Positions 13,538-22,190 of a DNA stretch of 36,566 nt are shown here, piece by piece; within the stretch, counting starts at the first letter, position 1, and the number at the start of each line of letters is the position of its first letter. This stretch comes from Hyphococcus sp. GTDB taxonomy: Bacteria; Pseudomonadota; Alphaproteobacteria; Caulobacterales; Parvularculaceae. Made by a program: the position numbers and the translations under genes. The stretch is taken from NCBI GenBank assembly GCA_021776315.1, contig JAJFGD010000051.1, positions 1 to 36,566 on the forward strand, read 5' to 3'. The notes under the pieces were generated by a model. That model saw only the letters and a list, made by a program, of their open reading frames with translations. It did not search any database and had not been told where the DNA came from.

Positions 13538-15703
13538 TTACCGGCGGCGGCGCCTTTGATAGCGCCGTGCATTGCCATCGCGGCGGGCGCGGGCAAGGTC
13601 TCTCGAAACATTGGTATAGAAATCAATCAAAGCGGGCTCTGACGCATAGGTGACGGCCGGGAAGGCTCCTTCAAGCGGCGTTAGGCGCAACCCCTGATGC
13701 GCAGAGATCATAAAATCATGCCAAATCATGGCGGGGATTGAACCGCCGGTGATTTTTTCCATGGGTAAATAATCATCATTGCCGACCCAAACACCGGTGA
13801 TCAGTTGATCCGTATAGCCAACGAACCAAGCATCGCGCCAATCATTGGTGGTGCCAGTTTTGCCGGCCGCATCACGCATGCCCAAATTGGCGCGGCGTCC
13901 CGTGCCTGAATGCACAACTTGATAAAGCATATGAGTGATGTTTTTCGCAATTTTCGGGTCCAGCACGGCCCGGGGCACTTCATCTTCGCGTTGATAGATC
14001 ACTGTGCCGTCACGGGTTTCTACGGAAGATATGGAATAGGTGGATGGCGCGAGGCCATTGCGCGCGAACGGAATATAAGCGCCGGTCAATCGCTCCAGTG
14101 TGACATCAACCGCACCAAGCGCAATCGACCGGTGTGCCGGGATATTGTCATTAACCCCAAGGCGCATGGCCGCTTCGGCGACCTTGCCGCGACCCACCCG
14201 TTCGGTGACTTGAACGGCGACGGTGTTGATGGATTTTGCTAAAGCCTCGGTTAAGCGCACCGGACCCGTAAAGCCAGGCGTGTAATTTTGCGGCTCCCAC
14301 CCACCAATATTGACGGGGCGATCGACGAAGCGCGAGTTAGGACGATAACCCGCTTCCAATGCGGCGACATAGACGAATGGTTTGAATGCGGATCCTGGTT
14401 GGCGCACCGCTTGGACAGCGCGATTGAACTGGCTTTCTTTATAAGAACGCCCACCGACCATAGCGCGTAACGCACCGCTTGAATCATAGGCCACCAATGC
14501 AGCTTGGTCCGCGCCTTTCAACCGTGCATCCACATCAAGGGCGGCACTGACTGCGGCTTCTGCATCGCGCTGAAGTTTTTGATCAATCGTTGTGCGCACA
14601 ATGATGTCGCCAGCAACGGCCGGCGCAACAGCTTTGGCTTGCACAGCCACATAATCAAAGAAATAGCCGAGATCGGAATCTGTATTTTGGGAAACGATGA
14701 CCGCAGGGTTCTCCCGCGCTTGTCGCGCTTCAAAGGGTTCAATCGTGCCCGTCTCTAATAGATTGCCCAGAACCTCTGCGGCACGGCGCTGTGCACCCAA
14801 TGGGTTTTGTGTCGGTGCATATGTCGATGGTGCTTTGGGTAAGCCCGCTAACATCGCTGCTTCAGAAAGGGTTGTATAGCGCGCAGATTTGCCGAAATAG
14901 GTTTGCGCAGCGGATTCAATCCCATAGGTACCAGCGCCTAAATAAATGCGATTGAGATATAAAGAGAGAATTTGGTTCTTTGTATAATGTCCTTCTAACC
15001 ATAGGGCGAGGAGTGCTTCACGGGCTTTGCGTTCATAGGTCTGCTCTGCTGACAAGAACAAGTTACGCGCAAGCTGTTGGGTGATGGTCGATCCACCCTC
15101 GCTGATGCCACCCGATTTTGCATTGGCAATGGCGGCGCGCAATGTGCCTTTTAGGTCAATACCCGCATGATCATAAAAACGACGATCTTCTGTTGAGAGA
15201 AATGCTTTGATCAAATGTTCAGGGAGATCATCAGGCTCCACATGTTCGCCGTAACGCGCACCCCTTGCCGCGATCTCTTCACCATTGCGATCTAAAACGA
15301 TGATCGCAGATTGGCGATTGACGTTCCACAAATCCGCATCGTCAGGAATGCGCGGCGCCATGACGACAAAAGCAAACGCTAAGCCCGCACTCGCGCCAAT
15401 AAAACTCAACGATATGCCTGCGCCCAAAAGACTGCCCCAAAACTGTCGCCAGTTGACCTTGCGGTCGTGATATTTGGTGCTCTCTGCATAGGGAGAGGCG
15501 GGCTTTGATTGTTTCTTTGATGGCAAAGGTAATATCGCAAACAACCCACCCATCTGCGCGCGCAATTTCGTCAATCGATCAGAGATCGACTTGCGCGCCT
15601 TTGGGGTCGCATCTGGGGACTTTTTTGGGTCCGCTTTTAGAGCTGGATCGCTCTCTGCGGCGTCTTCCCCAATATTGCCCTTATGGTCGTCAGATTCGGT
15701 CAT
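13538..15703 (-). CDS. Class A penicillin-binding protein, PBP1A family
   Basis: 721-residue bifunctional peptidoglycan synthase. The N-terminal cytoplasmic tail (1-90) is charged and rich in Lys/Pro/Ser; a membrane anchor lies at about 93-115. The GT51 glycosyltransferase has STEDRRFYDHAGID with Glu172, and GGSTITQQLARN. The transpeptidase has SxxK at 438-441 (PGSAFKPF), SxN at 491-493 (KSINTV) and KTG at 615-617 (AGKTGTTND). The C-terminus is Arg-rich (RRYQRRRRR). The start at ATG 15703 has GAGG just upstream; a TTG three codons earlier is less likely. All catalytic residues are present, so it should be active in cell-wall elongation or repair. Confidence 0.95.
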   Translation of the reverse strand: MTESDDHKGNIGEDAAESDPALKADPKKSPDATPKARKSISDRLTKLRAQMGGLFAILPLPSKKQSKPASPYAESTKYHDRKVNWRQFWGSLLGAGISLSFIGASAGLAFAFVVMAPRIPDDADLWNVNRQSAIIVLDRNGEEIAARGARYGEHVEPDDLPEHLIKAFLSTEDRRFYDHAGIDLKGTLRAAIANAKSGGISEGGSTITQQLARNLFLSAEQTYERKAREALLALWLEGHYTKNQILSLYLNRIYLGAGTYGIESAAQTYFGKSARYTTLSEAAMLAGLPKAPSTYAPTQNPLGAQRRAAEVLGNLLETGTIEPFEARQARENPAVIVSQNTDSDLGYFFDYVAVQAKAVAPAVAGDIIVRTTIDQKLQRDAEAAVSAALDVDARLKGADQAALVAYDSSGALRAMVGGRSYKESQFNRAVQAVRQPGSAFKPFVYVAALEAGYRPNSRFVDRPVNIGGWEPQNYTPGFTGPVRLTEALAKSINTVAVQVTERVGRGKVAEAAMRLGVNDNIPAHRSIALGAVDVTLERLTGAYIPFARNGLAPSTYSISSVETRDGTVIYQREDEVPRAVLDPKIAKNITHMLYQVVHSGTGRRANLGMRDAAGKTGTTNDWRDAWFVGYTDQLITGVWVGNDDYLPMEKITGGSIPAMIWHDFMISAHQGLRLTPLEGAFPAVTYASEPALIDFYTNVSRDLARARRDGNARRYQRRRRR

Positions 15704-15971
15704 CGTCCTCAATTTGCCATCTAATCCCGGAAGTCAGCGCCATTTGGCAAGGAATCATGGCGCCGCCAAGGCTGAAGCTGTCTGATTCTAGGGCTAATTC
15801 CGAGAAACGTGAATTCAAAAAGCCTGGATTTCGGCGGTGCAAGTCCTAAGCCGCCAAAGCCTGCCCTTGTTTTGCGTGGAATTGCCTCTTGGCGCAATGA
15901 TGAAAACTGGCCCATGGCCTGAAAACACGGTAACAAATCAGTGCGTTAAATCGCTTTTGAGGGGATCAAGC

Positions 15972-18011
15972 TTGGCCGACATTTTCATATCCTATGCGCG
16001 CGCGGATCGGGAAAAGGTCGAGCAGCTGGCAAGCGCCCTAGAAGGCGAAGGATATTCGGTCTGGTGGGATCGGCATATTGAAAGCGGCGCAGAATTTTCA
16101 GCAGACATTGAGCGAGAATTAGAAGCGGCAAAAGCCGTCATCGTGTGTTGGTCCGAAGAGGGGGCAAAATCACGGTGGGTCAAAGATGAAGCGACGATTG
16201 CTCATCGTGCGGGGAAATTGAAAACCATCAGCCTCGACGGCACGGAACCGCCCATCGGCTATATGCAATTCCATTCCCACGGTATGTCGAGCTGGAAGGG
16301 TGGGCGTGACGAGACACAGTTTATTGAGCTGCGAGATTCCATTGCGGCGCATTTGGCGAAGTTGGGAGAGGAAGCGCCAGTTCCTCAAACAGCGATGGCA
16401 AAGTCCGAAAGTCCATCGATCGCCTCTTTGTCGGACAAAATATTAAAACCGCTGCCACTTGCCGCCATGGCCGCTACGGTCGTCGCGATCATTGCCGGTG
16501 TCATGGTTATGGGGCGTGGCAATAATGATGGTGCGACAGAAAATGTTGCCGCCATCGCACAAGAGATTGACCGATCAAAATCGATCGCGGTGCTGCCCTT
16601 CGCAGATTTTTCTTCCGAAGGAAATCAGGAATGGTTTTCTGATGGCCTGACCGACGAGATTTTGAATTCTTTGGCGAGAACACCGGATCTTCTGGTGGCG
16701 TCGCGGACGTCATCTTTCAGCTATAAAGGCACGAGCAAAGAAACGCGCATCATCGCACAAGAATTAGGTGTAGCTCATATTCTTGAGGGTTCCGTAAGAC
16801 GTGCTGGCGACCGGTTAAGAATTACAGCACAGTTAATTCGTGCCTCCGATGGATTTCATCTTTGGTCGCAAAATTATGATCGCTCTACAGATGATACGAT
16901 CACGATCCAAGAGGAGATCGCCATCGAAATCGCCAAAGCGCTGAAAACGGCGATGGACCCGGAAGCATTAATTGCGATGGCTGAGGTCGGTACGCATTCC
17001 GTTGAGGCCTATGAGTTATATTTGCGCGCGCGGGCTATCATTGACGGTTGGCAGGATGGCAGCGCACAAGAGAGGTTATCGCCAATAGAATTAATCGAGC
17101 AGGCGCGGGCGATAGATCCGCAATTCGCATATGCGCATTGGGAAGCAGCGTTTTACTATCGACAACAATTATCGCCAACGCGCATCGGGTCAGATAATGA
17201 TTTATCCGATGTTGAGGGCGATTTAGAAAAATTCCTAGAGCGGATTGATGCGGCGATTGCCACGGCACCGCGTGCTGCTGACCGCGAAATCTATCAAGGC
17301 ATGAAATCAGAGATGTTGTTTCAGCAACGGCGTGCCTTGGAGAGTTATGAACGATTTGCTGAGGCTTATCCGCTCGCTCGCGATGCTTGGTTCGGGCTCG
17401 CGAATGCGCAGATCAATTTTGGTGACTTTGAAGCTGCGCGACAATCCCTCACCAATTTGCGACCACTTATTGAAAATGAACAAAGAGACTATGGCCCCTA
17501 TGTTTTGTACTCGGTCTATGTACAAGATTACCAAGGTGCGGCGGCATTTGCCCGTGAGGCGCTTAAAAAGGCACCCAACAATGGGCTGGTCATATATCAA
17601 GCGCATCGTGCCTTTTTGTGGAACGGCGCGGTGGATGAAGCTCGTGACCTCTTGCCGTTGCTTGACGCTAGCCCAATGCCCCAGTCGGCGCGCGAATTCG
17701 CCAAAGTGCGACAGGCATGTGCCGATGGTGATCGGCAAACCGCTGAAGCGATCATTGCGGGCTTTTCTGAGCGTGACTTGTCTGGTCGATGGATGGGTGC
17801 CTATCTTCTCGGGGAAAAGGATGAGGCTGCCGATTTGCTTCGGCCCTATGATCGTGCTGCTCCGCCCTATCCATTGGAGTCGTTTTTGGCATACCCCTTC
17901 TTTGATCCGACCCCGTTTCCAAATATTTCGGCTTTAATGGCGCGTGAAGGAATAACGCCGCCGCCAATCCTCGATGCGCCTTTTCTGTGCCCGCCAGCGG
18001 AGGCAAACTAG
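15972..18011 (+). CDS. TIR - TM - TolB-like - TPR protein, array gene 1
   Basis: 679 residues from a TTG at 15972, chosen because GAGGGG lies seven bases upstream and the protein then aligns residue for residue with the starts of genes 2-4. The frame is open back to 15837, but that part lacks homology to the other copies. TIR domain 1-130 (DIFISYARADRE, YSVWWDRHIESG, W69-V-K-D-E73). Transmembrane helix 161-181. TolB-like domain 203-325 beginning SIAVLPFADFSSEGNQEWFSDGLTDEIL, with the family core LEGSVRRAGDRLRITAQLI. TPR-like helices follow to about 640. The expected topology puts the TIR domain in the cytoplasm and the rest in the periplasm. First gene of the array; it ends one base before gene 2. 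Confidence 0.9.
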   Translation: MADIFISYARADREKVEQLASALEGEGYSVWWDRHIESGAEFSADIERELEAAKAVIVCWSEEGAKSRWVKDEATIAHRAGKLKTISLDGTEPPIGYMQFHSHGMSSWKGGRDETQFIELRDSIAAHLAKLGEEAPVPQTAMAKSESPSIASLSDKILKPLPLAAMAATVVAIIAGVMVMGRGNNDGATENVAAIAQEIDRSKSIAVLPFADFSSEGNQEWFSDGLTDEILNSLARTPDLLVASRTSSFSYKGTSKETRIIAQELGVAHILEGSVRRAGDRLRITAQLIRASDGFHLWSQNYDRSTDDTITIQEEIAIEIAKALKTAMDPEALIAMAEVGTHSVEAYELYLRARAIIDGWQDGSAQERLSPIELIEQARAIDPQFAYAHWEAAFYYRQQLSPTRIGSDNDLSDVEGDLEKFLERIDAAIATAPRAADREIYQGMKSEMLFQQRRALESYERFAEAYPLARDAWFGLANAQINFGDFEAARQSLTNLRPLIENEQRDYGPYVLYSVYVQDYQGAAAFAREALKKAPNNGLVIYQAHRAFLWNGAVDEARDLLPLLDASPMPQSAREFAKVRQACADGDRQTAEAIIAGFSERDLSGRWMGAYLLGEKDEAADLLRPYDRAAPPYPLESFLAYPFFDPTPFPNISALMAREGITPPPILDAPFLCPPAEAN

Positions 18012-20090
18012 ATGGCTGATATTTTTATTTCCTATGCCCGTTCAGATCGGGAAAAGGTCGAGCTGCTGGCAAGCGCCCTAGAAGGCGAGGGTTATTCTGT
18101 CTGGTGGGATCGGCATATCGATAGTGGCGCTGAGTTTTCTGCTGCGATTGAACGAGAATTAGAGGCCGCAAAAGCCGTCATCGTCTGTTGGTCCGAAGAG
18201 GGTGCGAAATCACGCTGGGTCAAAGATGAAGCGACGATTGCCCATCGGTCGAACAAATTAAAAACCATCAGTCTCGATGGCACCGAACCCCCCATCGGCT
18301 ATATGCAGTTTCATTCCCACGGCATGTCGAGCTGGAAGGGCGGGCGCGACGAAACACAATTTGTGGAGCTGCGCGATTCCATAGCGGCACATTTGGCAAA
18401 GCTGGGCGGGGCTGCGTCGGTTGCTTCATCGACAACGTCTGTTGAGACGCCAACGGCACCGACCCCAACTGCGGCATCAACCGATACATCGATCAAAGAC
18501 AGATTGTTGAAACCGGTTCCTTTGGCGATCATCGGCGCGGTGGTCGTGGCCCTCATTGCGTTGGTTACCGTTCTGCGCGGCCCGTCGGCACCGTCATCGG
18601 AAACAATTGCCAGTGAATCCGGTATTGATGCGTCACCCTCGATTGCAGTTTTGCCATTTATTGATTTGTCGCCATCGGGTGATCAGGAATATTTCGCGGA
18701 CGGGATTTCAGAAGAAATCCTCAACGTGCTGGTACGCATTCAAGATTTGAAAGTCGCCGGGCGTACGTCGAGTTTTTCCTACAAAGGTAAAAATGACGAT
18801 TTGCGTGAGATCGGGTCGACCCTTGGCGTCAATCACATTCTCGAAGGCAGTGTGCGCAAGTCGGGCACACAGCTGCGCATTACCGCACAGCTTATTCGGT
18901 CGGCAGACGGGTTTCATCTTTGGTCTGAAACATATGACCGGGAGCTTGTCGATATTTTCAATATACAAGATGAGATTGCGCAATCTGTGGCTGAAGCCCT
19001 CGCCATCTCCCTCGGTTTGCAAGAGGTGGAAACCGTTTCAAATGAGCGAACGGACGATACCGTTGCTTATGAAAATTATCTGAAAGCAAAAACGCTGATC
19101 CGTGATCGTGGTTTTGACAATTTACAATCGGCGTTGCTTTTGCTGCAAGAAGCGACAACGCGGGACCCCAATTTCATTCCCGCATGGGTGCAGATTGGTG
19201 CCGCTTATGGGTTGCTTGAGGCCTATGCGCCAGGGGAACAGGCAGAGCGCGAATATGCGCAATGGCGAGCGATCGGACGTGCGGCCGTGGAGCGTGCGCT
19301 CACGATCGATGCCAATAATGCACAAGCCCTCATCATGCTCGCGCAATATGATTATTATGATCGAGATTTTGTCCGCGCAATGGTCAGTATGGAAAGGGCG
19401 CTTGAATTTGCGCCTGATGATGCGGAAGTTCACGACACCGCCGCACAGACCGCCTATTTTCTTGGCTATTTTAGGCAAGCATTGACCCTTGCCACGCGCG
19501 CCGCAGAGCTCGATCCTTTAGGGCCGATTAATTGGAATTCCATCGGGCACGCCAATTCGGCCTTGGGTGATGTCACCGATGATCAAAATTATTATCATGA
19601 GGCCATTAGGAGTTACCAAAAATCGATTGAGGTGAACCCGGCGTTGAATTTTCCCTATACGAGCTTGGCAGGCATTTATTTCCATCTCGATCGGTTAGAT
19701 GAATTCGATCAAACTATTCAATCTGGGGTTTCGGCGGGTGCCTTACCGCCAGAAGCGCGCCAAGGCGTGGCACAATTATTAGATCTAACCCGCCAGGGGG
19801 ATGACGCGTTGCGGACCGCCCTTACCCAAGAGGATATTCCTGACCTGATCAAGTTTCCAATTGCAAAGCGTTTGAACGACCCTGATTATGCGATTATGCG
19901 CCATGAGGAATATTTGAACAGCGCCTATCAACATGAAGTCATTGTTTTGTTCGGTGTCTCTGCCGAGCAGCGCCAAGATCCGCGATGGAAAGCTCAAGTC
20001 GAAAAATCTGGTATCTTAAATCTGTGGCAGACACGCGGCTTTCCGTTTTGGTGTCGCCCATTGGGCACCGACGATTTTGAGTGTGATTGA
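18012..20090 (+). CDS. TIR - TM - TolB-like - TPR protein, array gene 2
   Basis: 692 residues. Its ATG follows the gene 1 stop directly, with GGAGG nine bases upstream inside gene 1. TIR domain 1-131 differs from that of gene 1 at only about nine positions and keeps W69...E73. A Thr/Ala/Pro-rich linker (135-160) precedes the transmembrane helix 168-189. TolB-like domain 209-333 (SIAVLPFIDLSPSGDQEYFADGISEEIL), then TPRs. The C-terminus (GFPFWCRPLGTDDFECD) is shared with gene 3 and probably folds as a disulfide-linked end. Outside the TIR domain it differs clearly from gene 1. Confidence 0.92.
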   Translation: MADIFISYARSDREKVELLASALEGEGYSVWWDRHIDSGAEFSAAIERELEAAKAVIVCWSEEGAKSRWVKDEATIAHRSNKLKTISLDGTEPPIGYMQFHSHGMSSWKGGRDETQFVELRDSIAAHLAKLGGAASVASSTTSVETPTAPTPTAASTDTSIKDRLLKPVPLAIIGAVVVALIALVTVLRGPSAPSSETIASESGIDASPSIAVLPFIDLSPSGDQEYFADGISEEILNVLVRIQDLKVAGRTSSFSYKGKNDDLREIGSTLGVNHILEGSVRKSGTQLRITAQLIRSADGFHLWSETYDRELVDIFNIQDEIAQSVAEALAISLGLQEVETVSNERTDDTVAYENYLKAKTLIRDRGFDNLQSALLLLQEATTRDPNFIPAWVQIGAAYGLLEAYAPGEQAEREYAQWRAIGRAAVERALTIDANNAQALIMLAQYDYYDRDFVRAMVSMERALEFAPDDAEVHDTAAQTAYFLGYFRQALTLATRAAELDPLGPINWNSIGHANSALGDVTDDQNYYHEAIRSYQKSIEVNPALNFPYTSLAGIYFHLDRLDEFDQTIQSGVSAGALPPEARQGVAQLLDLTRQGDDALRTALTQEDIPDLIKFPIAKRLNDPDYAIMRHEEYLNSAYQHEVIVLFGVSAEQRQDPRWKAQVEKSGILNLWQTRGFPFWCRPLGTDDFECD

Positions 20091-20094
20091 TGGC
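20073..20094 (+). repeat. Junction repeat between genes 2 and 3
   Basis: A 22-base stretch covering the last codons of gene 2 and the first of gene 3 (GATTTTGAGTGTGA then TTGATGGC) is repeated exactly at 22169-22190, the gene 3/4 junction. Confidence 0.7.
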
Positions 20095-22186
20095 GGATAT
20101 TTTTATTTCCTATGCGCGCGCTGATCGCGGCAAGATTGAAAAGCTCGCCAGTGCTTTGGAAGGTGAAGGCTATTCGGTCTGGTGGGACCGCCAGATCGTT
20201 GGCGGTTCAGAATTTTCCGCCGAGATCGAAAAGGAACTAACCGCGGCGAAAGCCGTGATCGTTGCTTGGTCTTCGGACGCGATAAAATCCCGCTGGGTGA
20301 AAGACGAAGCGGTTGCCGCGGCGGATGCCGGCAAACTGATCCCAACATCAATTGATGGGTCGGAAGCGCCGATGGGGTTTCGCCAATTCCATGTCATCGA
20401 TCTGACCAGTTGGAAAGGCGATACAGAAAGTCTTGCGTTTAAAGATCTGTCTCGCGCTGTGACATCGGCGATAACTGGTGAGATTTCTGTAGCCGCAACA
20501 CCGTCAGCACCGAAAGGTCTATTCGGACGCATGCGTGCGTCGATGAAAGATGACGATAAAAACTCCGTTGCCAAGACGGCGATCATTGCCACCATGGTCG
20601 TCGCAATTGTGATCTCACAACAATTTGGCGAGAAGCGCCGGTCATCACCACCGGATCCGGCAGAGGTCGCAGCATCATCGACGGCTGAGACCACGATAGA
20701 CCAAGCCATAGAGGTCGCAACTCCAAACAATGTTGATGATACGATCACGGCAACACCGCTCGCGGCATCAATTGCAGTTTTACCATTTGCCGATCTGTCA
20801 CCCGACGGCGATCAGGAATATTTCTCCGACGGCATATCGGAAGAAATTCTCAATGTGCTCGCTGATGTTGAGGGTCTGAAAGTCGCCTCGCGTCGGTCGT
20901 CTTTCCAGTATAAAGGGCAGGCGGCGATTGGGATCCCGGTCATTGCCGAAGCCTTGCAAGTGCGTCACTTGTTGGAAGGGTCCGTGCGAAAGGCCGGTGA
21001 TACAGTACGGATCACCGCGCAATTAATTGATGCACAGAGTGACCAGCAATTATGGTCAGAAACCTATGATCGTGTGTTATCGGTCGAAAATCTATTCGCG
21101 GTGCAAGACGAGATTGCAACAGAGATTGTCAATGTGCTCGGCGGACAATTGACCGGTGGTGCATCACTTGTCGATGTTGTTGCGGATACAGGCAATCTTG
21201 ATGCCTATGAGCTTTATCTAGAAGCCCAAAACCGTTTCATTGAGCGCGGAACGCCTGAGTTTTTTCGCGACACGATTAGTATGTTTGAACGTGTCACCGA
21301 ACTCGACCCGGATTTTGCACGGGGCTGGGCCGGGCTGGCCGGTGCGGCGTCAATTGCGGGCGCGCGTTTGGTGACCGATCGGGACTATGACCAAATCGCC
21401 AGATCGGCAGCGAACCGCGCCATCGCGTTAAATCCGAAAATGTCATTGCCCTATGCCGCGCTTGCACGATTGGAAGAACGCCAATCGCCGCCCAATCATG
21501 AAGCCGCGCAGCAATATTATCAAACGGCAATCAAAAATGACCCGCGTGAGCCAACGACGCTTCATTGGTTGGCCTATTCATTGATACAACTCGGCTATAA
21601 TGAGCGCTCGATTGAATATTCGGAAAAATGTTTGGCGCTTGATCCAAATTATCAAAATTGTCGGGGAAATATTGCCGCTGCCTATTTCCGTTTGGGTGAG
21701 CTTGAAAAAGCGATCGCCTTAAAACATGAAATGCTGCTCGCTGGCACGACCTACGCAGATGCAGATTATCTTTATTATCTTGCACAGACTGGGAATGATG
21801 CTGGCGTCATCTCGTATGTAATGTCTACTTTGCGCACTTTCGGTGGGGAATATTGGATGATCGAACCCACTTTTCGGGCAATAACGGATCCGGACTATGA
21901 TCGCGCCGAAGGTTTACGGCGTATTAAAACGCGTCTTGCCGCGTCGGGCCGGCCAATGAAACCGGAAGATGCGCTTTATGAATTCTTGCACTTCGCCCAT
22001 GGGGCTTATGCGGATCTGCAACCCTTTAAGGGTGCGGTGATTTGGGGGGTGTTGAATCCGGATTATGTGGCATCACCAGAAAGAAAGAGAATTTTTAGAG
22101 ACGCTGGTCTGCCAAACTATTGGCGCAAGCATGGCTTCCCCCCGCAATGCCGTCCAATGGGCGCAGATGATTTTGAGTGTGATTGA
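20090..22186 (+). CDS. TIR - TM - TolB-like - TPR protein, array gene 3
   Basis: 698 residues; the ATG shares its A with the gene 2 TGA stop, so translation is probably coupled. The TIR domain (1-130) is the more diverged of the first four (RQIVGGSEF, VAWSSDAIKSRWVKDE), but the WxxxE Glu73 is kept. Helix 161-179 is short, yet hydrophobic (AIIATMVVAIVIS). A long Ala/Thr/Asp-rich linker leads to the TolB-like domain 226-352 (SIAVLPFADLSPDGDQEYFSDG). TPRs fill 370-640, including NYQNCRGNIAAAYFRLGELEKA. It ends HGFPPQCRPMGADDFECD, nearly the gene 2 ending. Confidence 0.92.
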   Translation: MADIFISYARADRGKIEKLASALEGEGYSVWWDRQIVGGSEFSAEIEKELTAAKAVIVAWSSDAIKSRWVKDEAVAAADAGKLIPTSIDGSEAPMGFRQFHVIDLTSWKGDTESLAFKDLSRAVTSAITGEISVAATPSAPKGLFGRMRASMKDDDKNSVAKTAIIATMVVAIVISQQFGEKRRSSPPDPAEVAASSTAETTIDQAIEVATPNNVDDTITATPLAASIAVLPFADLSPDGDQEYFSDGISEEILNVLADVEGLKVASRRSSFQYKGQAAIGIPVIAEALQVRHLLEGSVRKAGDTVRITAQLIDAQSDQQLWSETYDRVLSVENLFAVQDEIATEIVNVLGGQLTGGASLVDVVADTGNLDAYELYLEAQNRFIERGTPEFFRDTISMFERVTELDPDFARGWAGLAGAASIAGARLVTDRDYDQIARSAANRAIALNPKMSLPYAALARLEERQSPPNHEAAQQYYQTAIKNDPREPTTLHWLAYSLIQLGYNERSIEYSEKCLALDPNYQNCRGNIAAAYFRLGELEKAIALKHEMLLAGTTYADADYLYYLAQTGNDAGVISYVMSTLRTFGGEYWMIEPTFRAITDPDYDRAEGLRRIKTRLAASGRPMKPEDALYEFLHFAHGAYADLQPFKGAVIWGVLNPDYVASPERKRIFRDAGLPNYWRKHGFPPQCRPMGADDFECD

Positions 22187-22190
22187 TGGC
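22169..22190 (+). repeat. Junction repeat between genes 3 and 4
   Basis: Exact second copy of the 22-base sequence at 20073-20094. It spans the stop of gene 3 and the start of gene 4 and includes the overlapping TGATG. Confidence 0.7.

Noticed and set aside
15837-15971. N-terminal extension of array gene 1 (45 residues)
   Set aside because: Not present in genes 2-5, and a TTG with a strong RBS lies exactly where the other copies start.
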